Assembly (NCBI GenBank): GCA_025055355.1
Contig: JANWYM010000173.1
Span: 1 to 6,687, forward strand
Direction: 5' to 3'
Source: Abditibacteriales bacterium
GTDB lineage: Bacteria; Armatimonadota; Abditibacteriia; Abditibacteriales; JANWYM01
Length of the DNA stretch: 6,687 nt
Shown here piece after piece: positions 5,997 through 6,687 of this stretch. The position numbers and the translations under genes were made by a program. The notes under the pieces were generated by a model. It saw only the letters and a list, made by a program, of their open reading frames with translations, was not told the DNA's origin and searched no databases. Positions within the stretch are counted from its first letter, which is position 1. Every line of letters starts with the position of its first letter.

Positions 5997-6299
5997 ATGT
6001 CGAATATGAAACCGGGCGACCTGAGTGAAATGGATCCGTTGAGCGTTTCCCCGAATGGTGAGGAGAACGCCACACCCCAGGTCCCAGAGAAGAAGCGGGG
6101 CATGTCATCGGGATGGCTTCTCGTCGGCGGGGTAGCGGTGGGTATCTTGGTAGGGCTGGCGGTGACTTCGCTCTGGCTCGTCCGACGCAGCAGCGACAGA
6201 AACGTGCCTCCATTACAGCGGGCGGAGCATCTCATCAAGAGTTGCGAAGACCAGATTCAAAAGATCGAGAAAGCCTTGGAGTCCCTGCGCACCACGTAG
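5997..6299 (+). CDS. Small single-pass membrane protein with C-terminal coiled coil
   Basis: I do not recognise a family for these 100 residues. Residues 1-37 are polar, acidic and probably disordered, ending in EKKRG. Residues 39-62 (GWLLVGGVAVGILVGLAVTSLWLV) make one glycine-rich membrane helix followed by RR. Residues 73-97 show a clean heptad pattern: L73, I80, I87 and L94 at one position, A76, C83, I90 and L97 at the other, so a coiled coil of about four heptads is predicted. Basic residues flank the helix on both sides, so topology is uncertain. ATG 5997 follows the response regulator stop by seven bases with no strong ribosome binding site, suggesting translational coupling; ATG 6006 is a possible alternative start. 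The terminator lies 28 bases after the stop. The link to the response regulator is inferred from this arrangement alone. Confidence 0.75.
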   Translation: MSNMKPGDLSEMDPLSVSPNGEENATPQVPEKKRGMSSGWLLVGGVAVGILVGLAVTSLWLVRRSSDRNVPPLQRAEHLIKSCEDQIQKIEKALESLRTT

Positions 6300-6327
6300 G
6301 CAGTCTATCTGCGCTCCCCGGAGGCAT

Positions 6328-6366
6328 AAAAACTCCCGGTCGTCAGCGTGCGACTGGGAGTTTTTT
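6328..6366 (+). terminator. Strong intrinsic terminator
   Basis: The arm AAAACTCCCGGTCG (6329-6342) pairs with CGACTGGGAGTTTT (6351-6364) with a single G-U wobble, around an 8-base loop, and T6 (6361-6366) follows. It ends the response regulator/membrane protein transcript. The A run on the 5' arm could allow function on the other strand too. It stands only 20 bases before the sigma factor start codon. Confidence 0.92.
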
Positions 6367-6385
6367 ATTAGGAGAACGGGCAAGG

Positions 6386-6687
6386 GTGGACGCTGAAATC
6401 ATCCGCCGGGCAAAGGAAGGAGATTGGGAGGCGCGCGAGCAGATTTTTCGCCACTACCATCGTCGCCTCTACAACTTCATTTTGCCCATGGTGCACAACG
6501 AGGAGGATGCCGCTGACATCACGCAGGACGTCTTCGTGCGTCTCTTTGAAACGCTGCACACCCTGCGTGCCGACGAGGCGTTAACCAGTTTCCTTTACAC
6601 CATCGCCCACAACGCCTGCCGCGACCACGCGCGCCGCCGCCAGCGCGTTCAATTTGAATCGCTCGACGCCCCCCGCCCCGGCACGGA
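6386..6687 (+). CDS. ECF-type RNA polymerase sigma factor, N-terminal part
   Basis: A GTG at 6386-6388 opens a frame that stays open to the window edge, about 100 residues. It begins MDAEIIRRAKEGDWEAREQI, a typical ECF sigma opening. Region 2 follows: FRHYHRRLYNFILPMVHNEE (core RNA polymerase binding), DAADITQDVFVRLFETL (the D-A-x-D-x-x-Q-x-x-F signature) and SFLYTIAHNACRDHARRRQR (the W/F-LY-IA-N-C-D-RR pattern of regions 2.3-2.4 that contacts the -10 element). Linker and region 4 lie beyond the window. GGAG at 6371-6374, 11 bases before GTG, is the likely ribosome binding site; no other in-frame start is available nearby. ECF factors direct stress or envelope responses, usually under a membrane anti-sigma factor; none is seen here. 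No promoter fits between the terminator and the GTG. Confidence 0.9.
   Translation, partial: MDAEIIRRAKEGDWEAREQIFRHYHRRLYNFILPMVHNEEDAADITQDVFVRLFETLHTLRADEALTSFLYTIAHNACRDHARRRQRVQFESLDAPRPGT

Overview
The window is about 6.7 kb of GC-rich bacterial chromosome. Genes are densely packed on both strands and most look like housekeeping or accessory metabolism. There is no rRNA, tRNA, CRISPR array, insertion sequence or phage gene. The gene mix suggests a deep-branching, possibly thermophilic Gram-negative-type bacterium: a URO-D-like protein, an N-methylhydantoinase A-like ATPase, a DUF2227 membrane protein, a LipM-type octanoyltransferase, and a barrel-sandwich/KOW-like protein of unknown role. 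An Armatimonadota- or Fervidibacteria-like lineage would fit, but that is an impression from gene content and not a demonstrated assignment.

Layout from left to right. (1) The 3' end of a uroporphyrinogen decarboxylase-family gene (+, 1-416) converges on a complete hydantoinase/oxoprolinase A-type gene (-, 588-2606). (2) A 153-bp divergent control region (2607-2759) has an extended -10 promoter on each side and an 18-bp palindrome between them. It drives the hydantoinase gene leftwards, apparently as a near-leaderless mRNA, and a DUF2227 membrane protein (+, 2760-3287) rightwards. (3) The DUF2227 gene converges on a 373-residue conserved-looking protein with lipoyl/biotinyl-like (barrel-sandwich) and C-terminal KOW-like segments (-, 3365-4486). 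That gene has its own good promoter and ribosome binding site. (4) A second divergent region (4487-4666) ends in a seven-unit tandem array of heptamers (consensus TCACGCT) that runs into the start codon of a LipM-like lipoate/octanoate transferase gene (+, 4667-5485). (5) A near-consensus promoter, whose -35 box contains the lipM stop codon, drives a receiver-only response regulator (+, 5567-5989). Seven bases later follows a 100-residue one-pass membrane protein with a four-heptad coiled coil (+, 5997-6299). A strong intrinsic terminator closes this pair. (6) Twenty bases after the terminator an ECF-type sigma factor gene begins (+, 6386 onward) and runs off the window.

No complete undescribed system can be proven here. 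The places most worth a second look are the response regulator/coiled-coil membrane protein pair, the terminator sitting in the expected leader of the sigma factor gene, the barrel-sandwich/KOW protein divergent from the lipoyl-transfer gene, and the heptamer array.
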